A stretch of 64,000 nucleotides of DNA from Colletes latitarsis (GCF_051014445.1 NC_135136.1:21594001-21658000), one strand, 5' to 3'; positions 26,440 to 37,804 are shown, numbered from the stretch's first letter. The notes: generated from the letters alone by a model not told the origin. Numbers and translations: made by a program.

Positions 26440-29400
26440 TCCTCTAAAATATTGATCGAAACCAGGTTTAATGGACTCTTTCAGTGTGGTACCACATTAC
26501 TACCTGATCCAATCCAGAAAAAGCCCAGAATCTGGCCATGAACTATGAGAAATATGCAAAAGTACGAGCCTGATGAGAGCAAATCTCAGACCTAACCAAG
26601 ACCGAACAAGCGTTATTCTCTAAAATATTGATCGAAACCAGGTTTAATGGACTGTTTCAGTGAGGTACCACATTACTACCTGATCCAAACCAGAAAAAAC
26701 CCAGGATCTGTTCAACAAGTATGTGAAGAATGCGAAAGTATGTGTCTGATGAGGGAAAATCCCAGGCCTAACCTAGACCTAACATGCGTTATCCTCGAAA
26801 ATATTGATCGAAACCAGGTTTAATCGACCGTTTCAGTGTGGTACCACATTACTACGTGATCCAATCCAGAAAAAGCCCTGGATCTAGCCATCAAGTATGA
26901 GTAATATGCGAAAGTATGAGCCTGATGAGGGCAAATCCTAGACCTATCCCAGACCTAACATGCGTTATCCTCTAAAATATTTATCAAGACCAGGTTTAAT
27001 TGAATGTTTCAGTGTGGTACCACATTACTACCTGATCCAACCAGAAAAATACCCAGGATCTGTTCAACAAGTATGTGAAGGACGCGAAAATATGACCCTG
27101 ATGAGGGCAAATCCCAGACATATACCAGACCTAACTTGCGTAGTCCTCTAAAATATTGATGGAAACCAGGTTTAATTGACTGTTTCTGTGTGGTACCACA
27201 TTACTACGAGATCCAATCCAGAAAAAGACCCAGGATCTGTACAACAAGTATGTGAAGAATGCGAAAGTATGAGCCTGACGAGGGCAAATCCCGGACCTAT
27301 CCCAGACATAACCTGCGTTATCCACTAAAATATAGATCGACACCAGGTTTAATCGACTATTTCAGTGTGGTACCACATTACTGCGTGATCGAAACCAGAA
27401 AAATACCCAGGATCTGTTCAACAAGTATGTGAAGAACGCGGAAATATGACCCTGATGAGGGCAAATCCCGGGCCTAACCTAGACCTAACATGAGTTATCC
27501 TCAAAAATATTGATCGAAACCAGGTTTAATCGACTGTTTTAGTGTGGTACCACATTACTGCGTGATCCAATCCAGAAAAAGCCCTGGATCTAGCCATCAA
27601 GTATGAGTAATATGCGAAAGTATGAGCCTGAAGAGGGCAAATCCTAGACCTAACCCAGACCTAACATGCGTTATCCTCTAAAATATTGATCGAAACCAGG
27701 CTTAATGTACTGTTTCAGTGTGCTACCACATTGCTACGTCATCCAAACGAGAAAAAACCCAGGATCCGTTCAACAAGTATGTGAAGAATGCGAAAGTACG
27801 AGCCTGATCAGGGCAAATCCCTGACCTATCCCAGACCTAACTTGCGTTGTCCTCTAAAATATTGATGGAAACCAGGTTTAATGGACTGTTTCAGTGTGGT
27901 ACCACATTACTACGTGATCCAATCCAGAAAAAGCCCAGGATCTAGCCATGAAGTATGAGAGATATGCGAAATTATGAGCCTGATTAGGGCAAATCCTAGA
28001 CATAAACCAGATCTAGCATGCGTTATCCTCTAAAATATTGATCGAAGCCAGTTTTAATGGACTGTTTCAGTGTGGTACCACATTACTACGGGATCCAAAC
28101 CAGAAGAAGCACAGAATCTGGCCATCAAGTATGAGAAATTTGCGAAAGTACGAGCCTGATGAGAGCAAATCCCAGACCTAACCTAGACCTAACATAAGTT
28201 ATTCTCTAAAATATTGATCGAAACCAGGTTTAATGGACTGTTTCAGTGTGCTACCACATTGCTACGTCATCCAAACGAGAAAAAACCCAGGATCCGTTCA
28301 ACAAGTATGTGAAGAATGCGAAAGTACGAGCCTGATCAGGGCAAATCCCAGACCTATCCCAGACCTGACTTACGTTGTACTCTAAAATATTGATCGAAAC
28401 CAGGTTTAATGGACTGTTTCAGTGTGGTACCACATTACTACCTGATCCAATCCAGAAAAAGCCCAGAATCTGGCCATGAACTATGAGAAATATGCGAAAG
28501 TACGAGCCTGATGAGAGCAAATCTCAGACCTAATCAAGACCGAACAAGCGTTATTCTCTAAAATATTGATCGAAACCAGGTTTAATGGACTGTTTCAGTG
28601 AGGTCCCACATTACTACCTGATCCAAACCAGAAAAAACCCAGGATCTGTTCAACAAGTGTGTGAAGAATGCGAAAGTATGTGTCTGATGAGGGAAAATCC
28701 CAGGCCTAACCTAGACCTAACATGCGTTACCCTCAAAAATACTGATCGAAACCAGGTTTAATCGACTGTTTCAGTGTGGTACCACATTACTATGTGATCC
28801 AAACCAGAAAAAAACCCAGGATCTGTACAACAAGTATGTGAAGAATGCGAAAGTATGAGCCTGACGAGGACAAATCCCGGACCTATCCCAGATATAACTT
28901 GCGTTATCCTCTAAAATATTGATCGAAGCCAGGTTTAATCGACTATTTCAGTGTGGTACCACATTACTACGTGATCCAAACCAGAAAAATACCCAGGATC
29001 TGTTCAACAAGTATGTGAAGAACGCGGAAATATGACCCTGATGAGGGCAAATCCCGGGCCTAACCTAGACCTAATATGAGTTATCCTCAAAAATATTGAT
29101 CGAAACCAGGTTTAATCGACTGTATCAGTGTGTTACCACATTACTACCTGATCCAAACCAGAAAAATACCCAGGAACTGTGCAACAAGTATGTGAAGAAC
29201 GCGAAAATATGACCCTGAAGAGGGCAAATCCCAGACCTATACCAGACCTAACTTGCGTTGTCCTCTAAAATATTGATGGAAACCAGGTTTAATTGACTGT
29301 TTCAGTGTGGTACCACATTACTACGTGATCCAATCCAGAGAAAGCCCTGGATCTAGCCATCAAGTATGAGAAATATGCGAAAGTATGAGCCTGATGAGGG

Positions 29401-31702
29401 CAAATCCTAGACCTAACCCAGACCTAACATGCGTTATCCTCTAAAATATTTATCAAGACCAGGTTTAATTGAATGTTTCAGTGTGGTATCACATTACTAC
29501 GTGATCCAAACCTGAAAAAACCCAGGATCCGTTCAACAAGTATGTGAAGAATGCGAAAGTACGAGCCTGATCAGGGGAAATCCTAGACCTAACATGCGTT
29601 GTCCTCTAAAGTATTGATCGAAACCTGGTTTAATGGACTGTTTCAGTGTGGTACCACATTACTACGTGATCCAATCCAGAGAAAGCCCAGGATCTAGCCA
29701 TGAAGTATGAGAGATATGCGAAATTATGAGCCTGATTAGGGCAAATCCTAGACATAAACCAGATCTAGCATGCGTTATCCTCTAAAATATTGATCGAAGC
29801 CAGTTTTAATGGACTGTTTCAGTGTGGTACTACATTACTACGGGATCCAAACCAGAAGAAGCACAGAATCTGGCCATCAAGTATGAGAAATTTGCGAAAG
29901 TACGAGCCTGATGAGAGCAAATCCTAGACCTAACCAAGACCGAACAAGCGTTATTCTCTAAAATATTGATCGAAACCAGGTTTAATGGACTGTTTCAGTG
30001 AGGTACCACATTACTACCTGATCCAAACCAGAAAAAACCCAGGATCTGTTCAACAAGTATGTGAAGAATGCGAAAGTATGTGTCTGATGAGGGAAAATCC
30101 CAGGCCTAACCTAGACCTAACATGCGTTACCCTCAAAAATATATATCGAAACGAGGTTTAATGGACTGTTTCAGTGTGGTACCACATCACTACGTGATCC
30201 AAACCACAAAAAACCCAGGATCCGTTCAACAAGTATGTGACGAATGCGAAAGTATGTGTCTGATGAGGGCAAATCCCAGGCCTAACCTAGATCTAACATG
30301 CGTTATCCTCAAAAATATTTATCAAAACCAGGTTTAATGGACTGTTTCAGTGAGGTACCACATTACTACCTGATCCAAACCAGAAAAAACCCAGGATCTG
30401 TTCAACAAGTGTGTGAAGAATGCGAAAGTATGTGTCTGATGAGGGAAAATCCCAGGCCTAACCTAGACCTAACATGCGTTACCCTCAAAAATATATATCG
30501 AAACCAGGTTTAATGGACTGTTTCAGTGTGGTACCACATCACTACGTGATCCAAACCACAAAAAACCCAGGATCCGTTCAACAAGTATGTGACGAATGCG
30601 AAAGTATGTGTCTGATGAGGGCAAATCCCAGACCTATACCAGACCTATCTTGCGTTGTCCTCTAAAATATTGATGGAAACCAGGTTTAATTGACTGTTTC
30701 AGTGTGGTACCACATTACTACGTGATCCAATCCAGAGAAAGCCCTGGATCTAGCCATCAAGTATGAGAAATATGCGAAAGTATGAGCCTGATGAGGGCAA
30801 ATCCTAGACCTAACCCAGACCTAACATGCGTTATCCTCTAAAATATTTATCAAGACCAGGTTTAATTGAATGTTTCAGTGTGGTATCACATTACTACGTG
30901 ATCCAAACCTGAAAAAACCCAGGATCCGTTCAACAAGTATGTGAAGAATGCGAAAGTACGAGCCTGATCAGGGCAAATCCCTGACCTATCCCAGACCTAA
31001 CTTGCGTTGTCCTCTAAAGTATTGATCGAAACCAGGTTTAATGGAATGTTTCAGTGTGGTACCACATTACTACGTGATCCAATCCAGAAAAAGCCCAGGA
31101 TCTAGCCATGAAGAATGAGAGATATGCGAAATTATGAGCCTGATTAGGGCAAATCCTAGACATAAACCAGATCTAGCATGCGTTATCCTCTAAAATATTG
31201 ATCGAAGCCAGTTTTAATGGACTGTTTCAGTGTGGTACTACATTACTACGGGATCCAAACCAGAAGAAGCACAGAATCTGGCCATCAAGTATGAGAAATT
31301 TGTGAAAGTACGAGCCTGATGAGAGCAAATTCCAGACCTAACCTAGACCTAACATGAGTTATTCTCTAAAATATTGATCGAAACCAGGTTTAATGGACTG
31401 TTTCAGTGTGCTACCACATTGCTACGTCATCCAAACGAGAAAAAACCCAGGATCCGTTCAACAAGTATGTGAAGAATGCGAAAGTACGAGCCTGATCAGG
31501 GGAAATCCTAGACCTAACATGCGTTGTCCTCTAAAGTATTGATCGAAACCTGGTTTAATGGACTGTTTCAGTGTGGTACCACATTACTACGTGATCCAAT
31601 CCAGAGAAAGCCCAGGATCTAGCCATGAAGTATGAGAGATATGCGAAATTATGAGCCTGATTAGGGCAAATCCTAGACATAAACCAGATCTAGCATGCGT
31701 TA
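26440..31702. repeat. 5263-bp tandem duplication, copy 2
   Basis: This is the second copy of 21177-26439, apparently identical to it. To its right, 31703 to about 32200 resembles 24.5-25.0 kb and 29.8-30.3 kb, so part of the unit is present a third time at lower identity. The unit length is below 30 full monomers partly because it contains two monomers with an 11-nt deletion (near 24314 and 26237 in copy 1). Confidence 0.92.
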
Positions 31703-34700
31703 TCCTCTAAAATATTGATCGAAGCCAGTTTTAATGGACTGTTTCAGTGTGGTACTACATTACTACGGGATCCAAACCAGAAGAAGCACAGAATCTGGCC
31801 ATCAAGTATGAGAAATTTGCGAAAGTACGAGCCTGATGAGAGCAAATCCTAGACCTAACCAAGACCGAACAAGCGTTATTCTCTAAAATATTGATCGAAA
31901 CCAGGTTTAATGGACTGTTTCAGTGAGGTACCACATTACTACCTGATCCAAACCAGAGAAAACCCAGGATCTGTTCAACAAGTATGTGAAGAATGCGAAA
32001 GTATGTGTCTGATGAGGGAAAATCCCAGGCCTAACCTAGACCTAACATGCGTTACCCTCAAAAATATATATCGAAACCAGGTTTAATGGACTGTTTCAGT
32101 GTGGTACCACATCACTACGTGATCCAAACCACAAAAAACCCAGGATCCGTTCAACAAGTATGTGACGAATGCGAAAGTATGTGTCTGATGAGGGCAAATC
32201 TCAGGCCTAACCTAGATCTAACATGCGTTATCCTCAAAAATATTTATCGAAACCAGGTTCAATGGACTGTTTCAGTGTGGTACCACATCACTACGTGATC
32301 CAAACCAGAAAAATACCCAGGATCCGTTCAACAAGTATGTGAAGAATGCGAAAGTATGTGTCTGATGAGGGGAAATCCCAGGCCTAACCTAGACCTAACA
32401 TGCGTTATCCTCAAAAATATTGATCGAAACCAGGTTTAATCGACCGTTTCAGTGTGGTACCACATTACTACCTGATCCAATCCAGAAAAAGCCCTGGATC
32501 TAGCCATCAAGTATGAGTAATATGCGAAAGTATGAGCCTGATGAGGGCAAATCCTAGACCTAACCCAGACCTAACATGCGTTATCCTCTAAAATATTTAT
32601 CAAGACCAGGTTTAATTGAATGTTTCAGTGTGGTACCACATTACTACCTGATCCAAACCAGAAGAATACCCAGGATCTGATCAACAAGTATGTGAAGAAC
32701 GCGGAAATATGACCCTGATGAGGGCAAATCCCGGGCCTAACCTAGACCTAACATGAGTTATCCTCAAAAATATTGATCGAAACCAGGTTTAATCGACTGT
32801 TTCAGTGTGGTACCACATTACTACCTGATCCAAACCAGAAAAATACCCAGGATCTGTTCAACAAGTATGTGAAGAACGCGAAAATATGACCCTGATGAAG
32901 GCAAATCCCAGACCTATACCAGACCTAACTTGCGTTGTCCTCTAAAATATTGATGGAATCCAGGTTTAATTGACTGTTTCAGTGTGGTACCACATTACTA
33001 CGTGATCCAAACCAGAAAAATACCCAGGATCTGTTCAACAAGTATGTGAAGAACGCGGAAATATGACGCTGATGAGGGCAAATCCCGGGCCTAACCTAGA
33101 CCTAACATGAGTTATCCTCAAAAATATTGACCGAAACCAGGTTTAATCGACTGTTTCAGTGTGGTACCACATTACTACCTGATCCAAACCAGAAAAATAC
33201 CCAGGATCTGTTCAACAAGTATGTGGAGAATGCGAAAGTATGTGTCTGATGAGGGCAAATCCCAGGCCTAACGTAGACATAACATGCGTTATCCTCTAAA
33301 ATATTGATAGAAACCAGGTTAAATGGACTGATTCAGTGTGCTACCACATTACTACGTTATCCAAACCAGAAAAAGCCCTGGATCTAGCCATCAAGTATGA
33401 GTAATATGCGAAAGTATGAGCCTGATGAGGGCAAATCCTAGACCTAACCCAGACCTAACATGCATTATCCTCTAAAATATTTATCAAGACCAGGTTTAAT
33501 TGAATGTTTCAGTGTGCTACCACACTACTACGTGATCCAAACCAGAAAAAACCCAGGATCCGTTCAACAAGTATGTGAAGAATGCGAGAGTATGTGTCTG
33601 ATGAGGGCAAATCACAGGCCTAACCTAGACATAACATGCGTTATCCTCTAAAATATTGATGGAAATCAGGTTTAATTGACTATTTCAGTGTGGTACCACA
33701 TTACTACGTGATCCAATCCAGAAAAAAACCCAGGATCTGTACAGCAAGTATGTGAAGAATGCGAAAGTATGAGCCTGACGAGGGCAAATCCCGGACCTAT
33801 CCCAGACATATCTTGCGTTATCCTCTAAAATATTGGTCGAAACCAGGTTTAATCGACTATTTCAGTGTGGTACCACATTACTACGTGATCCAAACCAGAA
33901 AAATACCCAGGATCTGTTCAACAAGTATGTGAAGAACGCGGAAATATCACCCTGATGAGGGCAAATCCCGGGCCTAACCTAGACCTAACATGAGTTATCC
34001 TCAAAAATATTTATCGAAACCAGGTTTAATCGACTGTTTCAGTGTGGTACCACATTACTACCTGATCCAAACCAGAAAAATACCCAGGATCTGTTCAACA
34101 AGTATGTGAAGAACGCGAAAATATGACCCTGATGAGGGCAAATCCCAGACCTATCCCAGACCTAACTTGCGTTGTTCTCTAAAATATGGATGGAAACCAG
34201 GTTTAATTGACTGCTTCAGTGTGGTACCACATTACTACGAGATCCAATCCAGAAAAGGCCCTGGATCTAGCCATCAAGTATGAGTAGTATGCGAAAGTAC
34301 GAGCCTGATGGGAGCAAATCTCAGACCTAACCAAGACCGAACAAGCGTTATTCTCTAAAATATTGATCGAAACCAGGTTTAATGGACTGTTTCAGTGAGG
34401 TACCACATTACTACCTGATCCAAACCAGAAAAAACCCAGGATCTGTTCAACAAGTATGTGAAGAATGCGAAAGTATGTGTCTGATGAGTGAAAATCCCAG
34501 GCCTAACCAAGACCTAACATGCGTTACCCTCAAAAATACTGATCGAAACCAGGTTTAATCGACTGTTTCAGTGTGGTACCACATTACTATGTGATCCAAA
34601 CCAGAAAAAAACCCAGGATCTGTACAACAAGTATGTGAAGAATGCGAAAGTATGAGCCTGACGAGGACAAATCCCGGACCTATCCCAGACATAACTTGCG

Positions 34701-35512
34701 TTATCCTCTAAAATATTGATCGAAGCCAGGTTTAATCGACCATTTCAGTGTGGTACCACATTACTACGTGATCCAAACCAGAAAAATACCCAGGATCTGT
34801 TCAACAAGTATGTGAAGAACGCGGAAATATGACCCTGATGAGGGCAAATCCCCGGCCTAACCTAGACCTAATATGAGTTATCCTCAAAAATATTGATCGA
34901 AACCAGGTTTAATCGACTGTTTCAGTGTGTTACCACATTACTGCCTGATCCAAACCAGAAAAATACCCAGGAATTGTCCAACAAGTATGTGAAGAACGCG
35001 AAAATATGACCCTGATGAGGGCAAATCCCAGACCTATACCAGACCTAACTTGCGTTGTCCTCTAAAATATTGATGGAAACCAGGTTTAATTGACTGTTTC
35101 AGTGTGGTACCACATTACTACGTGATCCAATCCAGAGAAACCCCTGGATCTAGCCATCAAGTATGAGAAATATGCGAAAGTATGAGCCTGATGAGGGCAA
35201 ATCCTTGACCTAACCCAGACCTAACATGCGTTATCCTCAAAAATATTTATCAAGACCTGGTTTAATTGAATGTTTCAGTGTGGTACCACATTACTACGTG
35301 ATCCAAACCTGAAAAAACCCAGGATCTGCTCAACAAGTATGTGAAAAACGCGAAACTATGAGCCTGATGAGGGCAAATCCCAGACCTATCCCAGACCCAA
35401 CATGCGTTATCCTCTAAAACATTTATCAAGACCTGGTTTAATTGAATGTTTCAGTGTGGTACCACATTACTACGTGATCCAAACCACAAAAAACCCAGGA
35501 TCCGTTCAACAA

Positions 35513-35525
35513 GTATGTGACGAAT
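35513..35525. repeat. Target-site duplication, left copy
   Basis: GTATGTGACGAAT lies directly before the element and recurs directly after the poly(A) tail. The two bases before it are AA, which cannot be told apart from the tail at the other end, so the true duplication could be up to 15 bp. Confidence 0.93.
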
Positions 35526-35909
35526 CCCCTCAGGGGCTGCCAGCCTTTCAGCTGCAGTACGGGCTTAACGAACCCGGGGTACCCGAGTCATACACACACC
35601 GTAAGCCTCCTGTTGGTCGTCACAACGACCCATTCACAATTCCCTATTGGTTTTGTGAATGGTACGTGACGGCAGGAGGAACGGGGGTCTTGGCTTAACC
35701 GCCTGGGCCACGAGTATGGCGACTCTATAAAATCGCCCTCCAATCCTAAGCTATGGTGCGCGGCGATGGGATGCATGGTTGGGGGAGAAGGCCCAATCCC
35801 AAGCGACCACCTCCGGGGAACCTGCCGAACCCCCGGAGTATTAGGCTTACCCGGGTAAGGCGGCTCTGCCCGGGTGGACCTTTATTTCCGACCATCTCGT
35901 GGGATTTTT
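35526..35909 (+). other. 5' UTR of the retrotransposon
   Basis: This is 384 nt of leader before the first ORF1 ATG. It begins exactly with a small hairpin (CCCC-TCA-GGGG). It also holds inverted repeats at 35615-35630 (GGTCGT/ACGACC), 35630-35662 (CCATTCACAA/TTGTGAATGG, 10 bp), 35811-35838 (CTCCGGGG/CCCCGGAG) and 35849-35875 (ACCCGGG/CCCGGGT). Two upstream ATGs occur: one at 35715 with a stop after a few codons, and one at 35753 opening a 55-codon frame. I could not fit the 5' end to the HDV-like ribozyme fold known from R2 elements. Confidence 0.8.
35726..35732 (+). promoter_or_regulatory. TATA-like motif in the 5' UTR
   Basis: TATAAAA stands out in otherwise GC-rich sequence about 180 bp before ORF1. 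Non-LTR elements of insects often use internal, TATA-less promoters, so this may be coincidence. It is listed as a weak candidate only. Confidence 0.2.
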
Positions 35910-35920
35910 ATGGACACTGA
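35753..35920 (+). CDS. Upstream ORF overlapping the ORF1 start (possible regulatory uORF)
   Basis: This frame of 55 codons plus stop starts with ATGGTGCGC and ends with TGA at 35918-35920. It is out of frame with ORF1 and overlaps its first ATG (35910) by 11 nt. The next in-frame ORF1 ATG (35928) lies 7 nt after the uORF stop and has a better context (A at -3, G at +4). The arrangement would allow reinitiation at 35928. The predicted peptide resembles nothing I recognise. A chance frame in a GC-rich leader is a real alternative. Confidence 0.3.
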   Translation: MVRGDGMHGWGRRPNPKRPPPGNLPNPRSIRLTRVRRLCPGGPLFPTISWDFYGH

Positions 35921-37787
35921 AAATAAAATGGGGATGGGGCGGGTTTTGTCGGTTGGGGAGGACGGAGACGGGGTTGGGGTTAGGGTGGCGGCGCTCGCGC
36001 CCCACTCAGCGCCAGGTCCGGCTTCGTGGAGGGTGGAGGAGGACGACGAGACGGCGTCGGTCTCGTCCTTCTCCTCCAGCACGAGCCACATAGGCTCTAA
36101 GAGGAAGAGGACGGGGCAGGCCGTCGTCGAGGTGGGCGGGGCGATGAGCCCGTCGGTGAGGCTGAGTTGCCTCAGGGACGAGGTGACCGAGGAGATATCG
36201 GAGAGGATCTCCTCGTCCCTGAGGCGGGTGGAGAATGTCGCCGCTGCCTGCGCCTTTAAGGGGCAGAAAAGCGGTGGCGCGGAGGCCCTGAAGGCCGCGG
36301 CGGAGGAAATGAGGGAGGCGGCGCGGGAGCTCAGAGGGCGGAACGCCCGTCTGCAGCTCCTGTTGGAGGAGGAGCGACAGGGGAGGAGGAGGGCAGAGGC
36401 GCTGTGGAACAGCGCGGCCCTCCCTCCCATCCTCCCTCCTCCTCCACCGCCGCGCCCCTCGGCGGAAGTAAATAAGCGGAGTGCGGCGGCAGTGGTGCGG
36501 GGCACCGCGGGCCCCTCCACCCGCACTCCGCCCGTGAAGAAGTCCCCGTCCTCCTCAGAAGACGATCTTCTGAGGAGGATTGGGGACATGATTGATGGCA
36601 AGCTGGCCGCCTTCCGGGAGGAGCTCCTCGCCGGAAGAGCGGTCAGCAGGAAGGCGGTGCCTCCCCGACCTGTTCCGGTACAGTCGGGGAAGGCAAAGAA
36701 GGGCGGAGTGAAGGCTCCGCCCAGCGTTGCGGCACCAGGGCCCCGGGTCGCGACCCCCAAGGGGGGTGGTGTACCCGTGGTCGCGGTGGTCGCGTCCTCC
36801 ACAGCACCCTCCCAAGGGGGGGTGGCGTGGAGTGAGGTGGTGGGGCGGAAGGCGAAGCGGGCGGCGAGGAAGGCCTCGCAACCGCAGCCTCCGCCTCCGC
36901 CGCCGGCGGCCAAGGTAAAGGCCGCGAAGGTCGGGAAGGCACGACCAGCTCGTCCCCCAAAAACGGCAGCGGTGACGCTGACCGTTGCGCAGGGGGGCGA
37001 CCTGACCCTCGCGGAGGCGATGCGGCTCGCCAGGGAGACTATCTCCCTGGAAGAGCTGGGCATCGCCTCCGTGAGGGCGAAGAGGGCCGTGACCGGGGGT
37101 CTCTTGCTGGAGATCCCCGGTGCAGAAGGCGGCGCGAAGGCGGATCGTCTCGCCCAGAGGCTCCGGGAGCAGCTGGGCGAGCGAGGTGTCCGGGTCGCCC
37201 GGCCCACGAAGCGCACGGAGATGCGCGTTTGTGGGCTGGACGACTCGGTCAGCGCACAGGATGTGGCCCGTGCCCTTGCGAGGGCGGGGGACTGTCCTGT
37301 GGAGGACCTGCGGATCGGAGAGATCCGCAGGTCGCCCTCCGGCCTCGGGTCGGTGTGGGCTCGGTGCCCCCTCTCCGCCGCCCGTAAGGTGGCGGAATCC
37401 GGGAGGGTGTTGGTGGGGTGGGTTTCGGCGCGAGTGGAAATCCTCGCGCCGCGCCCGCTCCAGTGTCACCGCTGCCTCGAATTGGGGCACGTGAGGCAGT
37501 GGTGCACCTCGCCGGTGGACCGCAGCGGTCAGTGTTACCGCTGCGGTGCCAAAGAGCACCGTGCGAGCCAGTGCTCGGCGGCCCCCCACTGCCCGCTGTG
37601 TGCGGACATGGGGAGGCCAGCCGATCACAGGGTGGGGAGTAAGAAGTGCTCCCCCCCCTCCCGGAAGGAGAGGAAGAGGCGGGCTGCACCGGCTCCGGTG
37701 CCGAGGGCGGTGGCATCGTCCTCCATGGAGGTGGACGGTGCTACGGGGACGGACGGCCGGGAGGAGGCTGGCGCGGCCATTAATTAA
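35910..37787 (+). CDS. ORF1: gag-like RNA-binding protein with three zinc knuckles
   Basis: ORF1 protein of an R1-clade element, expected to bind the element's RNA and form the RNP used for retrotransposition. From ATG 35910 it has 625 residues. An acidic, Ser-rich N-terminus is followed by a basic KRKR patch (about 64-67). A helical, Glu/Arg-rich probable coiled coil lies at about 93-163, then Pro-rich and Lys/Ala-rich linkers (about 170-355). A region of about 355-515 corresponds to the globular gag-like part that precedes the knuckles in this family. The zinc knuckles are CX2CX4HX4C at about 519-532 and 542-555, and an atypical CX2CX8HX6C at about 561-580. The open frame extends upstream without an ATG to GTG 35874, so 35910 is the first usable start; ATG 35928 has the stronger context and may be the real one. 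The stop overlaps the ORF2 start. No disruption is seen. Confidence 0.93.
   Translation: MDTENKMGMGRVLSVGEDGDGVGVRVAALAPHSAPGPASWRVEEDDETASVSSFSSSTSHIGSKRKRTGQAVVEVGGAMSPSVRLSCLRDEVTEEISERISSSLRRVENVAAACAFKGQKSGGAEALKAAAEEMREAARELRGRNARLQLLLEEERQGRRRAEALWNSAALPPILPPPPPPRPSAEVNKRSAAAVVRGTAGPSTRTPPVKKSPSSSEDDLLRRIGDMIDGKLAAFREELLAGRAVSRKAVPPRPVPVQSGKAKKGGVKAPPSVAAPGPRVATPKGGGVPVVAVVASSTAPSQGGVAWSEVVGRKAKRAARKASQPQPPPPPPAAKVKAAKVGKARPARPPKTAAVTLTVAQGGDLTLAEAMRLARETISLEELGIASVRAKRAVTGGLLLEIPGAEGGAKADRLAQRLREQLGERGVRVARPTKRTEMRVCGLDDSVSAQDVARALARAGDCPVEDLRIGEIRRSPSGLGSVWARCPLSAARKVAESGRVLVGWVSARVEILAPRPLQCHRCLELGHVRQWCTSPVDRSGQCYRCGAKEHRASQCSAAPHCPLCADMGRPADHRVGSKKCSPPSRKERKRRAAPAPVPRAVASSSMEVDGATGTDGREEAGAAIN
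36169..36225 (+). other. 15-bp perfect hairpin in ORF1 (36169-36183 / 36211-36225)
   Basis: GCCTCAGGGACGAGG is followed 27 nt later by its exact reverse complement. It lies in the segment coding for the coiled coil. A 15-bp perfect stem is far longer than expected by chance in a coding region of this size. Confidence 0.85.
36549..36579 (+). other. 14-bp perfect hairpin with 3-nt loop in ORF1
   Basis: TCCTCCTCAGAAGA and its reverse complement TCTTCTGAGGAGGA are separated only by CGA. The codons read Ser-Ser-Ser-Glu-Asp-Asp-Leu-Leu-Arg-Arg, so both arms also encode a plausible protein segment. Confidence 0.88.
37305..37333 (+). other. 12-bp perfect hairpin with 5-nt loop in ORF1
   Basis: GACCTGCGGATC, loop GGAGA, GATCCGCAGGTC. 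It lies just upstream of the zinc-knuckle segment. A further 9-bp hairpin (CCAGGGAGA/TCTCCCTGG, loop CTA) occurs at 37030-37050. Confidence 0.85.
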
Positions 37788-37804
37788 TGCCGCCCCGCCT
37801 CCTC
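37761..37804 (+). promoter_or_regulatory. ORF1/ORF2 stop-start TAATG within an inverted repeat
   Basis: The ORF1 stop TAA (37785-37787) and the ORF2 start ATG (37787-37789) share one base. Around them GAGGAGGC (37761-37768) pairs with GCCTCCTC (37797-37804), and GCGGC (37773-37777) pairs with GCCGC (37789-37793). This puts CATTAATTAAT in an 11-nt loop and the start codon at the loop-stem border. UAAUG is the overlap used for termination-coupled reinitiation in SART1 of Bombyx mori, where downstream RNA structure contributes. The same use here is inference from sequence similarity of the arrangement. Confidence 0.8.

Larger units (their letters stand above)
1..35525. repeat. 176-bp satellite array, left block (about 200 monomers)
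   Basis: This block is a head-to-tail tandem array with a repeat unit of about 176 bp; for example, the same landmark ATGCGT recurs at 24859, 25035 and 25211. A typical monomer begins TGCGTTATCCTCTAAAATAT. It then carries AAACCAGGTTT, the palindrome TGTGGTACCACA, a variable half, and ends with a CCTAACCTAGACCTAAC-like stretch. The variable half comes in three main forms: GATCTGTTCAACAAGTATGTG, AATCTGGCCATCAAGTATGAG, and GATCTAGCCATGAAGTATGAG followed by AGACATAACCCAGATCTAAC. All copies run in one orientation. Neighbouring copies differ by scattered substitutions and 1-11-nt indels. No gene is visible. A centromeric or pericentromeric role is possible from the unit length and array size, but it is not shown by the sequence. 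Confidence 0.97.

Noticed and set aside
1..35525. CENP-B box in the satellite
   Set aside because: No stretch matching the essential TTCG-A-CGGG spacing was seen in the monomers inspected. The palindrome TGTGGTACCACA is different.
35526..35620. HDV-like self-cleaving ribozyme at the 5' end, as in R2 elements
   Set aside because: I could not find the required nested double pseudoknot pairing. Only a small CCCC/GGGG hairpin is evident.
35402..35698. 98-residue frame running from the satellite into the element
   Set aside because: It crosses the insertion junction, so it is an accidental fusion.
35874..35909. Extending ORF1 upstream to 35874
   Set aside because: The codon there is GTG, and the first ATG in the frame is at 35910.
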